From the NCBI RefSeq assembly GCF_000020505.1, contig NC_011027.1, forward strand, positions 2,216,001 through 2,280,000: DNA of 64,000 nucleotides, written 5' to 3'. The position numbers and the translations under genes are program-made. Of this stretch, positions 19,775 through 28,596 are shown in pieces. The stretch is from Chlorobaculum parvum NCIB 8327 (lineage in GTDB: Bacteria > Bacteroidota > Chlorobiia > Chlorobiales > Chlorobiaceae). The stretch's first letter is position 1, and each line of letters begins with the position of its first letter. Below the pieces are notes generated by a model. That model worked only from the letters and a program-made list of their open reading frames with translations. It was not told the origin of the DNA and made no database searches.

Positions 19775-20749
19775 TCACCCGATTGCCGTCATCAGCAGAT
19801 AAGCTGTGTAGGTAACGTAGCAACCAAGCAGCACGGCGCCACCGAGTCTGGTGATGCGCCCGGTTCCCGCGCCGCGGAAACCGTAGCCGAGCACGAAAAG
19901 CGATACGGTCAACAGCGACATCACCAGCACATCGCGGTGAAATGAGGTCGCACCTATGGCTGCGGGATGGATCACTCCGGCAATGCCGGCAACGATCAGG
20001 GTGTTGAACAGGTTCGAGCCGAGCACGTTGCCAAGGGCCAGATCGTCCTCCCCCTTGCGCGCGGCCACCACTGAAGAGGCAAGCTCCGGCAGCGAGGTGC
20101 CGATGGCCACCACCGTCAGGCCGATCACCAGATTGCTCACACCCAGCCCCTCGGCAATCCCGACCGCGCCCCAGACCAGCATCCGTGAACTGACCAGCAA
20201 CAGCACGAAGCCTGCAACGATCAGGAAAAACGACTTGCCGATCGGCATTTCATGCAGCTCAAGCTCCTGCTCCATCTCCTCGCCAAACTCGTCGGTCGAT
20301 TTCGTGATGCCCTCCCAGATCGACCAGCCGGTAAACAGGGCGAACATGAGCAGCAAAATGATCCCGTCATGCCGATCAAGAACACCGTCGGAAAGGAAAT
20401 AAGCGGTGATGGCCGTTACGACGGTCAGGATCGGCAGCTCCTTTCGTAGAATTCTGGACTGCACGGCAATCGGGTTGATGAGCGCCGTCACGCCGAGGAT
20501 AAGCGCGATATTGGTGATGTTGGAGCCCAGTGCGTTACCCAGCGCGAGGTCCGAATTGCCTTGCATGGAGGAGAGCGTCGATACGGCAATTTCGGGAGCC
20601 GACGTGCCGAAACCGATGATGAGCATACCGATAAGCAGCGGAGGAAGCCTGAAATAGCGCGCGGCGGCGGCGGAGCCATCAACAAAAAGCCCCGCACTCC
20701 AGACCAGCACAACGAGCCCGATAACAACCGAAAGTGAAAACAGCAGCAT
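19775..20749 (-). CDS. Calcium/sodium antiporter (CaCA family, YrbG type)
   Basis: 324 aa in two homologous halves, each with the alpha-repeat ion site: GFGTSAPEIAVSTLSSMQGN with LGNALGSNITNIALILG, and AIGTSLPELASSVVAARKGE with LGNVLGSNLFNTLIVAG. About ten hydrophobic segments are visible, with an acidic cytosolic loop (FGEEMEQELELHE) between the halves. It exchanges Ca2+ for Na+ or H+ across the inner membrane. The ATG at 20749 is used; the frame extends upstream into the permease gene, where it is not protein-like. Confidence 0.92.
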   Translation of the reverse strand: MLLFSLSVVIGLVVLVWSAGLFVDGSAAAARYFRLPPLLIGMLIIGFGTSAPEIAVSTLSSMQGNSDLALGNALGSNITNIALILGVTALINPIAVQSRILRKELPILTVVTAITAYFLSDGVLDRHDGIILLLMFALFTGWSIWEGITKSTDEFGEEMEQELELHEMPIGKSFFLIVAGFVLLLVSSRMLVWGAVGIAEGLGVSNLVIGLTVVAIGTSLPELASSVVAARKGEDDLALGNVLGSNLFNTLIVAGIAGVIHPAAIGATSFHRDVLVMSLLTVSLFVLGYGFRGAGTGRITRLGGAVLLGCYVTYTAYLLMTAIG

Positions 20750-20829
20750 AAACAACAGATCAATGGATTGGCAATGGCGGAAGATACAACACTGAAGCGG
20801 AAAGACAGAAAGCAGAGGCGCTGGCAGTG

Positions 20830-22161
20830 TTATTTCGAAGTGTCTTGCTGATCCTGACCGAAGATGCGCCCGAGAAAACATTTTCTCACCCGGCAGCCGT
20901 AGAGCAGTTCGAACAGGACGGACACCGCAATAAAGGCAAGAAACACCGGAACCGCTCTGGGGGAGGCTGACGATGCCTGCACAAGCAGCGCAACCAACGC
21001 TGCCAAACAGAGGAGCAATCCGGCCACGAAAACAGCTCCGTTCCCGCCGATCTCCTTGCGGAGCCTGAACGCACTGGCGTTGATGAGCGCAAAAATGAGC
21101 AGGAAGCTCGCACTCGCGATCACGGCGATTTCGGTCAGCGAAATCGCATTGGCAATCACGAGGCTGATTGCGGCGGTCATCACCACGCCCATCACCGGCT
21201 CGTTCCACGCCTGCCGGTCGAAAATCTCCGGAAGCTCGCCGTCCCGCGCCAGAAAATAGCCGAGCCGCGCATTGCCGTAAATCGTGGCGTTGATCGCTGA
21301 AAAGGTTGCCAGCAGCGCCGCCACGGAAACGATCACGAACCCGGTCTGCCCCAGCGCCGGTTTGGCAGCCACGGCAAGCGCGTAATCCTTCGCACGCATG
21401 AGCTGCGCCTCCGGCACCGCCTGCACGGTCACGAATCCGATCAGCACGTAGAGCACAATCACCACAACCACCGAGATGTAAAACGCCAGCGGCAGGTTCC
21501 GTTCCGGATTGGTGATCTCCTCTGAAGCGTTCGCGATCAGCTCGAACCCCTCGTAGGCGACGAAAATGACCATGCCTGCCATGAAGATCGACGGCACGGC
21601 TCCGGGCGCGGGAAGGGTAACGGGCGCACTGGCAAGCGCTGGAAGACTGAAGCCGAGAATGACCAGCAACAGCAGCAGCTTGAGCGCCACAATCGCCGTC
21701 TCGGATTTGCTGACGAACGACGCGCTGACCAGATTGATGAGCGTCGGCAAAACGATGGCGATGCTGATGAGCGCGTGCCGGAAAAGGCTCGAATGAATTT
21801 GCGGGAAAAAGGTTCCGGCGTACGACGCAAACGCCGCGGCATAGAGCGCGATGGTCACGAGATAGCTCAACCACAGCATCAGGTTGACACTGCCCGACGC
21901 GATGTTGCTGCCAAACGCCTGATCGACAAAAAGCACTGTGCCACCCCGGCTCTGGAACCGCACGGAGAGCTTCGCGTAGGCATACGAAGTCAGCAGCGCG
22001 ATGATGCCCGAAAAGAGGAAGGCGATGGGCGTGGCCTTCCGCGCAAGCGACACCGCCTCCCCGAGCACGGCGAAGATTCCGCCGCCCACCATGCCGCCGA
22101 TGCCAATGGCAATTGCGCCGACAAGGCCGACGGCTTTTTTGTTTTTGCTCTCCCCGGCCAT
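20830..22161 (-). CDS. APC-family amino acid permease
   Basis: About 443 aa with roughly 12 hydrophobic helices. The N-terminal IGIGGMVGGGIFAVLGEAV is the substrate-binding unwound-helix motif of APC transporters, and VAYEGFELIANASEEITNPE in the middle is the family's second hallmark. Substrate unknown. The start is uncertain: ATG 22161 is the only ATG, but GTG or TTG codons up to 22242 are in frame, and the longer form would overlap the methyltransferase stop at 22229. It is codirectional with the exchanger (80 bp) and the methyltransferase. Confidence 0.85.
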   Translation of the reverse strand: MAGESKNKKAVGLVGAIAIGIGGMVGGGIFAVLGEAVSLARKATPIAFLFSGIIALLTSYAYAKLSVRFQSRGGTVLFVDQAFGSNIASGSVNLMLWLSYLVTIALYAAAFASYAGTFFPQIHSSLFRHALISIAIVLPTLINLVSASFVSKSETAIVALKLLLLLVILGFSLPALASAPVTLPAPGAVPSIFMAGMVIFVAYEGFELIANASEEITNPERNLPLAFYISVVVVIVLYVLIGFVTVQAVPEAQLMRAKDYALAVAAKPALGQTGFVIVSVAALLATFSAINATIYGNARLGYFLARDGELPEIFDRQAWNEPVMGVVMTAAISLVIANAISLTEIAVIASASFLLIFALINASAFRLRKEIGGNGAVFVAGLLLCLAALVALLVQASSASPRAVPVFLAFIAVSVLFELLYGCRVRKCFLGRIFGQDQQDTSK

Positions 22162-22228
22162 CACCTCATGCAACCGGACAAACCGCTGACCTTTAATCTT
22201 GTCATGAAATTCGTGTTTTACGTCCGGC

Positions 22229-23020
22229 TCATTTCTTCGCAATCAATCGTCCCCGGCCAACCTTGCCGGCTACCGAAGCGTCGCGCCAGAGGGTGATCCC
22301 CTGCTCGACCGCGTCGTACATCTCCTGGCCGTAGTTGTCGACAATCGCCTGACGGAAGTCATTCTGCACCATGTCGAGGTAGCCCTGAATCGACGGCGCA
22401 AAGCTGGCCGAGAGGTCTTCCTTTTCGATGACCGTCAGCCCGGCGGCTTCGGCGAGCGCGGCGTAGCCGTCGAGCGTCTCCATGTACGGGAACACCATGA
22501 AGGTGTTGAGCGCCTGCCACTCGTCGTCGGACATCGGGCCAGTCTCCAGCCAATCGGTGAAGGCGAGCGTGCCGCCCGGCTTCAGCACGCGGGCGCACTC
22601 CTCGATGAGCCGCTGCTTGTCGGTGATGTAGCACCAGGCGTCCTGCCCCCACACCATGTCGAAGGTTCCGGCCTGAAACGGCATATCGAGCGCGTTGCCC
22701 AAACGGTAATCGATCTTGTCCGACAACCCTGCCTCCTCGGTGCGACGCCGGGCCTCTTCATCCATCCGACGGGTTGCGTCGAGGCCGGTCACGCGGCAGC
22801 CGTACTTTTTGGCGAGATACCGAGCCGGGCCACCGAGTGCACTGCAGACGTCGAGAAGGTGCGAGTCCTCGCCGACCCCGGCTTTTTCAGCAAGCAGGTC
22901 GGTTTCCGCTTCTGAGCCGACGTGAATCTGCTCGCCCATCAGCATCTCCCAGAGAATACCGCCCGCGCCGTCATACACTTCGTTGACGCTTCCGATCGTG
23001 ACATCGAGTTTTCTGGTCAT
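22229..23020 (-). CDS. Class I SAM-dependent methyltransferase
   Basis: 263 aa. SAM-binding motif I is LLDVCSALGGPARYLAKKYG, followed by the acidic residue in VTGLDATRRM, then WGQDAWCYITDK and a post-I motif region VLKPGGTLAFTDWLE. The sequence resembles the sarcosine/dimethylglycine and small-molecule methyltransferase group; the substrate is not predictable. The start at 23020 is backed by GAGAGG six bases upstream; the frame is open to 23068. The radical SAM gene lies upstream, separated by a 195-bp gap that contains a repeat element. Confidence 0.85.
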   Translation of the reverse strand: MTRKLDVTIGSVNEVYDGAGGILWEMLMGEQIHVGSEAETDLLAEKAGVGEDSHLLDVCSALGGPARYLAKKYGCRVTGLDATRRMDEEARRRTEEAGLSDKIDYRLGNALDMPFQAGTFDMVWGQDAWCYITDKQRLIEECARVLKPGGTLAFTDWLETGPMSDDEWQALNTFMVFPYMETLDGYAALAEAAGLTVIEKEDLSASFAPSIQGYLDMVQNDFRQAIVDNYGQEMYDAVEQGITLWRDASVAGKVGRGRLIAKK

Positions 23021-23095
23021 CTGAACCTCTCTTTCCTGATTGTTGAAGTTATTCCAATTCCAGCTCATTCATGCATCAATAAAATGCTGTTTCCT

Positions 23096-23163
23096 CGTCA
23101 TTCCCGCGCAGGCGGGAAACCAGAAACTGGAGCACATGGATTCCCGCTTTCGCGGGGATGACG
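23096..23163. repeat. Interspersed palindromic repeat (CGTCATTCCCGCG type)
   Basis: A 68-base element whose ends, CGTCATTCCCGCG at 23096 and CGCGGGGATGACG ending at 23163, are near-perfect inverted copies; each half also forms its own small GC hairpin (CCCGC with GCGGG). Elements of this class are dispersed in many bacterial genomes. It sits between the radical SAM and methyltransferase genes and could trim or stabilise their mRNA. Confidence 0.8.
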
Positions 23164-23215
23164 GACCGAAATGCCAAGAGCCCCATGATGATGCATAGTT
23201 GTTTTAGAAATGAAA

Positions 23216-24295
23216 TCAGTCTGATGATTGCCCTGAGCGGATCAGCCAGCACTTCGGATCGAGGCCGTCCGCGTCGCCGTTGTAGTGGTAGGCACTGGCC
23301 CGGCAGCCCCAGCAATGGGCGTTATTGACGCACGAATCGCAGGGCGCGGGCAGGTTGTGGACATCGTGCAGAGCGGCGTGCACGAGCGTGTCGCGATGCC
23401 GGGCGACGATGTCGCGGAACGGCATCTCGCGAATGTTGGCCACGCCGTCGCGGATGACCGAGCATGGCGTGACGTCGCCGGTAAAGGTGACGGTAGCCAT
23501 CGTGCCGCAGTAGTATTTGTCGGTATCCATCGCCGCGATGGAGATTTTGTCGTCGCCGTAGTTGATGCGGTCGCGCTCGGTATAGACCCGCTGTACCTCG
23601 TCGAGGCCCGGCTCCAGCGAGCGCCACTCCGCGCCCATGCCGGCGGGATTGAACATGGTGAGGCAGGTGCGCAGCCCCTTCTCGCGGAACCACCAGCGCA
23701 TGGTCTTGATCGCGTCGTCCGGGCCTTGCAACGACGTGTAGGTGATGCAGTTAATCATCATGTCGGCAGGCTTGCCGAGCGAGAGCAGGTTGTCCACCCC
23801 TTCGACGATGGCATCGATGAAGTGCGGATTGCCGCCGCGATGCAGCTTCGCATAAACCTCGGGCGTGATGGAATCGACGTGCACCGACACGAAGCCCCCC
23901 TCGCTCACCTCGTGCACTTTGGCGGCAACATCTTTGCTTTTCAGCGGCAAACCGCTCGTCCAGACGTTGTTCACCAGCCCCAGCGACTGCGCGTACTGCA
24001 TCAGCTCATACCAGTCCGGACGCACGAGCGGATCGCCGCCGAGCCAGTCGATGGCGCGGATTTCCAGCGCGGCCGCATCACGGAGCAGGCCACGGATTTC
24101 ATCGGAGTTCAGCCCGTTGCGTTCGCGCGGCGTCGATCCGGCATAGCAGAAAATGCACCCCTGCTGGCAGGCGTCGGTCGTTTCGATTTGCAGTGCGTAG
24201 AGTCGCTTCTCGTCGAAATAGCGCTTCTGCTCCTCCTCGCGCCCGACAGCCAGGCCGCCGTACCGGTTCAGATGATCGTTGATACAGGATGCCAT
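23216..24295 (-). CDS. Radical SAM/SPASM domain protein
   Basis: 359 aa. The SAM [4Fe-4S] motif C-x3-C-x2-C reads CQQGCIFC at about residue 43, with WLGGDPLVRPDW as the GGE-like motif. A C-terminal SPASM-type cysteine cluster runs through CGTM, CSVI, CDSC, HCWGC and KCW, giving ligands for one or two extra clusters. SPASM enzymes usually modify peptides or proteins, or act as dehydrogenases. No precursor peptide gene is obvious within a few hundred bases. The ATG at 24295 lies just after a strong hairpin (24301-24352). The downstream methyltransferase makes a modification pathway plausible; the target is unknown. Confidence 0.86.
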   Translation of the reverse strand: MASCINDHLNRYGGLAVGREEEQKRYFDEKRLYALQIETTDACQQGCIFCYAGSTPRERNGLNSDEIRGLLRDAAALEIRAIDWLGGDPLVRPDWYELMQYAQSLGLVNNVWTSGLPLKSKDVAAKVHEVSEGGFVSVHVDSITPEVYAKLHRGGNPHFIDAIVEGVDNLLSLGKPADMMINCITYTSLQGPDDAIKTMRWWFREKGLRTCLTMFNPAGMGAEWRSLEPGLDEVQRVYTERDRINYGDDKISIAAMDTDKYYCGTMATVTFTGDVTPCSVIRDGVANIREMPFRDIVARHRDTLVHAALHDVHNLPAPCDSCVNNAHCWGCRASAYHYNGDADGLDPKCWLIRSGQSSD

Positions 24296-24300
24296 AACGC

Positions 24301-24352
24301 AAAGCTCCCGGTCTTGTGATTACAGTTCGTAACTACAAAACCGGGAGAGCTT
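24301..24352 (-). promoter_or_regulatory. Strong hairpin overlapping the ribosome-binding site of the radical SAM gene
   Basis: In the minus-strand transcript an arm of about 17 bases (AAGCTCTCCCGGTTTTGT) pairs with a near-complement (ACAAGACCGGGAGCTTT), and an inner TTAC/GTAA stem extends it. The best ribosome-binding sequence, GGGAG, nine bases before the ATG at 24295, lies inside the 3' arm. It could be a translational switch, or a terminator for the flavoprotein gene upstream with only a short T run. Confidence 0.55.
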
Positions 24353-24405
24353 GTTGCAGGTTCCCGACTTGATGGCGAGCGACCAAAATGCGAGTCACGC
24401 TACGT

Positions 24406-25758
24406 TTACGCCCGCAACTTCCGCGCCACGTTTTCGGCGGCTTTCAGCAGCGGATAGCCGGTCGGCGGGCCAGTCAGGAGCGGGTGGGTGCCGAATTGCA
24501 AGGTCAGCACTTCGTGGATGGTCATCTTGTTTTCGATAATCACCCCGATCACGTTAATCAGCTCGCCCGCGCTCGCGCCGCCCATCACCGAGCCACCGAG
24601 CACCAGGCCGGACTCACGGTTGACGATCAGCTTCACCCACTGGCTGTGCACGTTCGGCAGCGACTTCGGATGCTTGTCGATGCCCTGCGCAAAAGCGCTG
24701 ACGATGTCGAAGCCGCGCTCGATGGCCACCTGCTCGGTCACGCCAGCGGCGGCAAAGGTGGTTCCGCCGATCGCGGTCGAAAAGATCGACATCGTGCCGC
24801 CGAAGGTGCGCAGGCGGGAGAGCTTGTAGAGGTTCATTCCGGCGATACGCGCCTCCGAGCAGGCCGTCGAGGCGAGCATCAAACCCTTGACGATGCGGGT
24901 GAAGAAGCTGAACTTCTCGGCGCAATCACCGACGGCGAAAATATCCTTGTCCTCGGTGCGCATGTACTCGTCCACGCGGATCGCATCAAGTTCGTTGAGC
25001 TTGATTCCGGCATCGGCGGCCAGCGTCGTGTTGGGCAGGTAGCCGGTCGAAAGCACCACCAGATCGGCTTCCAGCACTTCGCCGCCTTCGAGCCGCACAG
25101 CGGACACCGCGCCATCGCCCTCGATCCGCTCGACCTTGCAGCCAAGCCGGAGCTTCACCCCTTCATCGGCGAGAATCTCCTCGGCGCGCACCGAAAGCTC
25201 CTCGTCAAAAGCCATCTGCAACAGATGCGGCAACAGCTCGACCAGCGTGATGTCGAACCCCTTCTTGCTCAGCTCGTCGGCGATCTCGACGCCGATAAAG
25301 CCACCGCCGATAATCACCACCTTCTTGCTCTTCTCCAGCGCGTGCTGCACCTGTTCGAGATAGTGAGAATCCTTGGGAATCGTGAACACATTCTCAAGCC
25401 CGGTGCCCGGCAGCCACTCCGGCACCTTCGGCACCGACCCGGTCGCAATCACCAGCTTGTCCCACGAAATGACCGTGCCCGACGAAGTCGTCGCAGTTTT
25501 CGACTCCTTGTCGATGCTCTTCACCTCGTCGATCATCAGCTCCACGCCAGCCTCGGTAATGTGACCGGTCGGAATAATATCCTGATCGACCCCTTTCAGC
25601 GTTCCGTAGATGTAGGGAATTCCGCAAGGCACGACGGCATCCTGCTCCTTTCGCACGATCATCACCTCTTTATCGGGATAAAACGCCCGAGCCGTCGTAG
25701 CAGCCACAATACCTGCAGCACTGCCGCCAATCACCAGAATATCAACCTGTTTCTGCAT
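24406..25758 (-). CDS. FAD-dependent pyridine nucleotide-disulfide oxidoreductase (CoA-disulfide reductase / NADH oxidase type)
   Basis: 450 aa. The FAD fold at the N-terminus reads ILVIGGSAAGIVAATTAR, the NAD(P)H fold near residue 150 reads VVIIGGGFIGVEIAD, and the second FAD motif is DIFAVGDCAE. A single catalytic cysteine, in VVPCGIPYIYG at about residue 45, is the hallmark of the CoADR/NADH oxidase/NADH peroxidase subgroup rather than the CxxxxC dithiol enzymes. It could reduce CoA-disulfide, polysulfide or oxygen; a polysulfide- or persulfide-related role is attractive in a sulfide oxidiser but is inference. It lies upstream of the radical SAM gene on the same strand, 110 bp apart. Confidence 0.85.
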   Translation of the reverse strand: MQKQVDILVIGGSAAGIVAATTARAFYPDKEVMIVRKEQDAVVPCGIPYIYGTLKGVDQDIIPTGHITEAGVELMIDEVKSIDKESKTATTSSGTVISWDKLVIATGSVPKVPEWLPGTGLENVFTIPKDSHYLEQVQHALEKSKKVVIIGGGFIGVEIADELSKKGFDITLVELLPHLLQMAFDEELSVRAEEILADEGVKLRLGCKVERIEGDGAVSAVRLEGGEVLEADLVVLSTGYLPNTTLAADAGIKLNELDAIRVDEYMRTEDKDIFAVGDCAEKFSFFTRIVKGLMLASTACSEARIAGMNLYKLSRLRTFGGTMSIFSTAIGGTTFAAAGVTEQVAIERGFDIVSAFAQGIDKHPKSLPNVHSQWVKLIVNRESGLVLGGSVMGGASAGELINVIGVIIENKMTIHEVLTLQFGTHPLLTGPPTGYPLLKAAENVARKLRA

Positions 25759-25948
25759 TATTTTTTATAGGGGTTTATTGGATGAACAATTCGTCAGCCA
25801 AGATATTCGATTAACCCCCTTAAACAAGAGCAAAGCGCAGATATTTCACACGGAGGTGACATGGAAGGAGAGCTGGTGTCCGAGTAAGGAATCGCAGAGT
25901 GCCATGGCTGTCGACGATTGCCGGAGGTCAACAGACCAGGCCAGCGAA

Positions 25949-26299
25949 TCACCAGATTCCGGGAATCAGGCGGTAGCGGGTTTGCCGGGCGTAGTCGGGA
26001 TAACCCTCCAGCTCGGCGTGTACCGTGCGGTCTTCGAGCCGGGTTCGCACGATCAGCAGGAGAGTCAGAAACAGGGAGAGAAGCAACGCAGAGCGTGAGC
26101 CGAGGGCTGCGGGCATGGCGAAGAGCAGCACGATGGTAATCACCTGCTGATGACGCGCTTCGTCGATCTTCACGACCTGCGCCAGCTTCAGACGCTCCGC
26201 CAGCAAAGCCGGATCATGGCGCAACAAATAACGGGTCGTCACCACCACAAAACGCAGCCAAACGATGACAGGATGGAGTGTTTGGCTTTGCTTGTTCAT
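25949..26299 (-). pseudogene. Decayed isoprenylcysteine methyltransferase-like membrane protein
   Basis: A 116-aa open frame that looks like two pieces of an ICMT/PEMT-like integral membrane methyltransferase joined together. The early piece has RYLLRHDPALLAERLK; the end, RTRLEDRTVHAELEGYPDYA followed by RQTRYRLIPGIW, matches the family C-terminus. The intervening helices (about 80 residues in full-length relatives) are missing, and the normally conserved RHPxY motif reads RHQQV. I read it as a remnant with an internal deletion. A small expressed membrane protein is possible. The 500 bp upstream hold no recognisable missing part. Confidence 0.6.
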
Positions 26300-26811
26300 C
26301 GTTGGAATGTGCTGACTAGGCAGCTCAAAGTGTCAACGTTTATTACTCTGACGCTGACCAATTTCAGCGGATCTATCAACGTGACCAAGAAGCATATTAT
26401 CAAAACAAACTGCGGATTTCTATCCGAAGTCCAGCCGCTTCTCTCCCGAGGCCTGCAACGCAACCAAACCGCTTTACCTGCTGGGATGATCGTTAATAAA
26501 AGATGGCGTATTGCTCTCTCTGAAATGGTGAGGCCGTAAAGGTGGATTTTAGTCAATACAAACCAACAACAACCGGAGCGGGTTCCAGAAGAACAATTGG
26601 GATGGGTTCCAGATCAGAACAGCACTGAAAACCAACAATCCTGTAAGCATCTGTAAAACGCCTAACAGTGAGGGATACCTGTAAACGTAAGAGCAACTAG
26701 TCTCTCCACTGATAAACATAAGACCTGCGGAATATGCAGGAACCCGGGAAGTTCATCTATCGTTCTATCAAGTACTTTACAGTTTTTGAATGTCTGTAAA
26801 AACTTTGAAGC
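26300..26811. other. Long intergenic region before the META-domain lipoprotein gene
   Basis: About 510 bases that I can assign to nothing. Short open frames are present but not protein-like. There is a small hairpin (CCTGC with GCAGG near 26732-26749) and a repeated GGGTTCCAGA at about 26580 and 26604. It is AT-richer than the surrounding genes, next to a decayed gene, and looks like eroded sequence; the promoter for the gene at 26812 should lie near its end. Confidence 0.5.
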
Positions 26812-27831
26812 ATGAAACGAAACTCTCACCTTTCATCCGCTTTCCTCTGGGCTTTTTTTCTGGCCTCGTTTTCGCTCTTCATGACCTCCTGCACCACCAA
26901 AACACAAGAGAGCAGCAAAGAAACAACCGAAGGGAAAGAAGCTGCGCCCGTCGAGGAAAAAACTGCTGAAAATGAGAATCCTCATCCTCTGGCAGGCTCA
27001 AAATGGCGTCTTGTTGAATTCACGTCGATGGATGACGCTCAAGGGGTTCAACGCCCGAGCGATCCGCTGCTCTATACCATGGAACTCAAGGCGGACAGCA
27101 CGGTTCACATGCGCCTGAACTGTAATGTCGCAAACGGCACCTGGAAGTTCGAGCCCTCTGCCGATCCGTCGAATGGCAGTTTTGAATTCGGGCCACTCGC
27201 AACGACAAAAGCGCTGTGCCCGCCGCCGAGCATGGACGAGCTGGTTGCATCACAGGCGCAATGGGTGCGCGGTTACCTGCTGAACGATGGCAAGCTCTAC
27301 CTGAGCCTCATGGCTGACGGCGGAATTTTCACCTGGGAGCCACAGGTTGAAGCCCCGTATCTGGCGAAAGCTGATGCGGCAATCGAACAGGCAGTTTTGC
27401 AGGCCTCTCCCGATTATAAAAAAGATGTTATCGGCAATGCCAAAGCCACCTATGTCTACAGCCTTGTTGATCTCAACGATGACGGCACAGATGAAGCGAT
27501 CGTCTACCTGATGGGCTCCATTTTCTGCGGTACAGGCGGCTGCAACATGATGGTGTTTACCAAAGGGGATGACGGATACCGGCTTGTCAACGACTTTTCA
27601 TTAGCTCGAACTCCCGTGGTTATCTCTCCGGCCATGAACAACGGCTGGAATGACATCTGGAAGATGGAATCGGGCGGCGGAGAACCGTCAAACTATGTCC
27701 GGTATGCCTTCAACGGCAAGAAGTACACCGAGAAAGAACGCAAAGGAACCGAAAGCATTCCCGAAGGCGTCGTCTGTCTGGCGGGAGATTTCGACTTTCA
27801 GAAAGGGATTCCGCTCGAACCAATTGACTGA
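26812..27831 (+). CDS. META-domain lipoprotein (HslJ-like) with C-terminal extension
   Basis: 339 aa. A signal peptide with lipobox-like FMTSC is followed by a Glu/Lys/Thr-rich linker. A META domain spans about residues 60-170: LAGSKWRLVEF, RLNCNVANGTWKF, then FGPLATTKALCPPPS. The C-terminal 150 residues contain YVYSLVDLNDDGTDEAIVYL, a Ca2+-loop-like DxNxDG segment, and two Cys in FCGTGGCNMMVF. META domains are linked to heat-shock, motility or drug-tolerance phenotypes in other bacteria, without a known biochemical role. The protein should be lipid-anchored in the envelope. It is monocistronic and ends at a strong terminator. Confidence 0.82.
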   Translation: MKRNSHLSSAFLWAFFLASFSLFMTSCTTKTQESSKETTEGKEAAPVEEKTAENENPHPLAGSKWRLVEFTSMDDAQGVQRPSDPLLYTMELKADSTVHMRLNCNVANGTWKFEPSADPSNGSFEFGPLATTKALCPPPSMDELVASQAQWVRGYLLNDGKLYLSLMADGGIFTWEPQVEAPYLAKADAAIEQAVLQASPDYKKDVIGNAKATYVYSLVDLNDDGTDEAIVYLMGSIFCGTGGCNMMVFTKGDDGYRLVNDFSLARTPVVISPAMNNGWNDIWKMESGGGEPSNYVRYAFNGKKYTEKERKGTESIPEGVVCLAGDFDFQKGIPLEPID

Positions 27832-27861
27832 GAGGCAAAAAGACCGGGGGGGTTGAAATGA

Positions 27862-27897
27862 AAAAAGCCGGACATGCAGCACACATCCGGCTTTTTA
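27862..27897. terminator. Bidirectional intrinsic terminator
   Basis: AAAAAGCCGGA on one side and TCCGGCTTTTT on the other, with an A tract before and a T tract after. It serves the META lipoprotein gene and the converging transaldolase operon. Confidence 0.9.
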
Positions 27898-27918
27898 AAC
27901 ATATGATGCCTCTGCGCC

Positions 27919-28587
27919 TTACGGCTTCATCACCCCGGCATCTTCCATGAATTTCTCCAGCCCCTTGTCGGTCAGCGGGTGGTTGGCGAGCTGTTTGATG
28001 ACGCTGTACGGGATGGTGGCGATGTCGGCGCCGACCATTGCCGATTCGACGACGTGCAGCGGGTTGCGGACGCTGGCAACGATCACTTCGGTGAGGTAGC
28101 CGTAGTTGTCGTAAATCGTGACGATCTGCTTGACCAGCTCCATGCCGTTAGTGCTGATGTCGTCGAGACGTCCGACGAACGGGCTGACGAAGTCCGCTCC
28201 GGCTTTGGCGGCGAGCAGTGCTTGCGTTGGCGAAAAGACCAGCGTGGCGTTGGTCTTGATGCCGTTGGACGAGAAGTGCTTGATCGCCTTGAGGCCTTCG
28301 ACCGTGAGCGGGCACTTGATGACCACATTCTCGTGAATAGCTGCAAGCTCCTCGCCCTGGGCGATCATCTCCTCTGCTTTGAGCGTGGTGACCTCGGCGC
28401 TGACCGGGCCATCGACGATGTCGCAGATTTTCTTGATGTGCGCCTTGAAGTCGGCGTAGGTGAAGTTGGCCGGATCCTTGACAATTTTGGCGATCAGCGA
28501 CGGATTGGTCGTGACGCCGTCGAGCACGCCAAGTTCATTGGCTGCTTTGATTTCGTCGAGACTGGCGGTGTCGATAAAGAATTTCAT
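27919..28587 (-). CDS. tal: Transaldolase (short, fructose-6-phosphate aldolase-like type)
   Basis: 222 aa, single-domain TIM barrel of the short transaldolase/FSA subfamily. [34 protein letters not shown] and the Schiff-base lysine in [17 protein letters not shown] are visible, as is [11 protein letters not shown]. It transfers dihydroxyacetone units between sugar phosphates in the pentose phosphate pathway. GAGGAGG sits just before the ATG. It follows the deoxyhypusine-synthase-like gene by 9 bp, as one operon. Confidence 0.93.
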   Translation of the reverse strand: MKFFIDTASLDEIKAANELGVLDGVTTNPSLIAKIVKDPANFTYADFKAHIKKICDIVDGPVSAEVTTLKAEEMIAQGEELAAIHENVVIKCPLTVEGLKAIKHFSSNGIKTNATLVFSPTQALLAAKAGADFVSPFVGRLDDISTNGMELVKQIVTIYDNYGYLTEVIVASVRNPLHVVESAMVGADIATIPYSVIKQLANHPLTDKGLEKFMEDAGVMKP

Positions 28588-28596
28588 AAAACCTCC

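Noticed and set aside
19775-21874. A single 699-residue frame spanning the exchanger and part of the permease
   Set aside because: Only the last 324 residues look like a protein; the upstream part is a frame-shifted reading of the permease gene. The exchanger starts at the ATG at 20749.
23096-23163. CRISPR repeat
   Set aside because: Only one element with a single pair of inverted halves; there are no regularly spaced direct repeats or cas genes anywhere in the window.
26300-26811. Insertion sequence remnant
   Set aside because: No transposase fragment and no terminal inverted repeats could be recognised; it is treated as unassigned eroded sequence.
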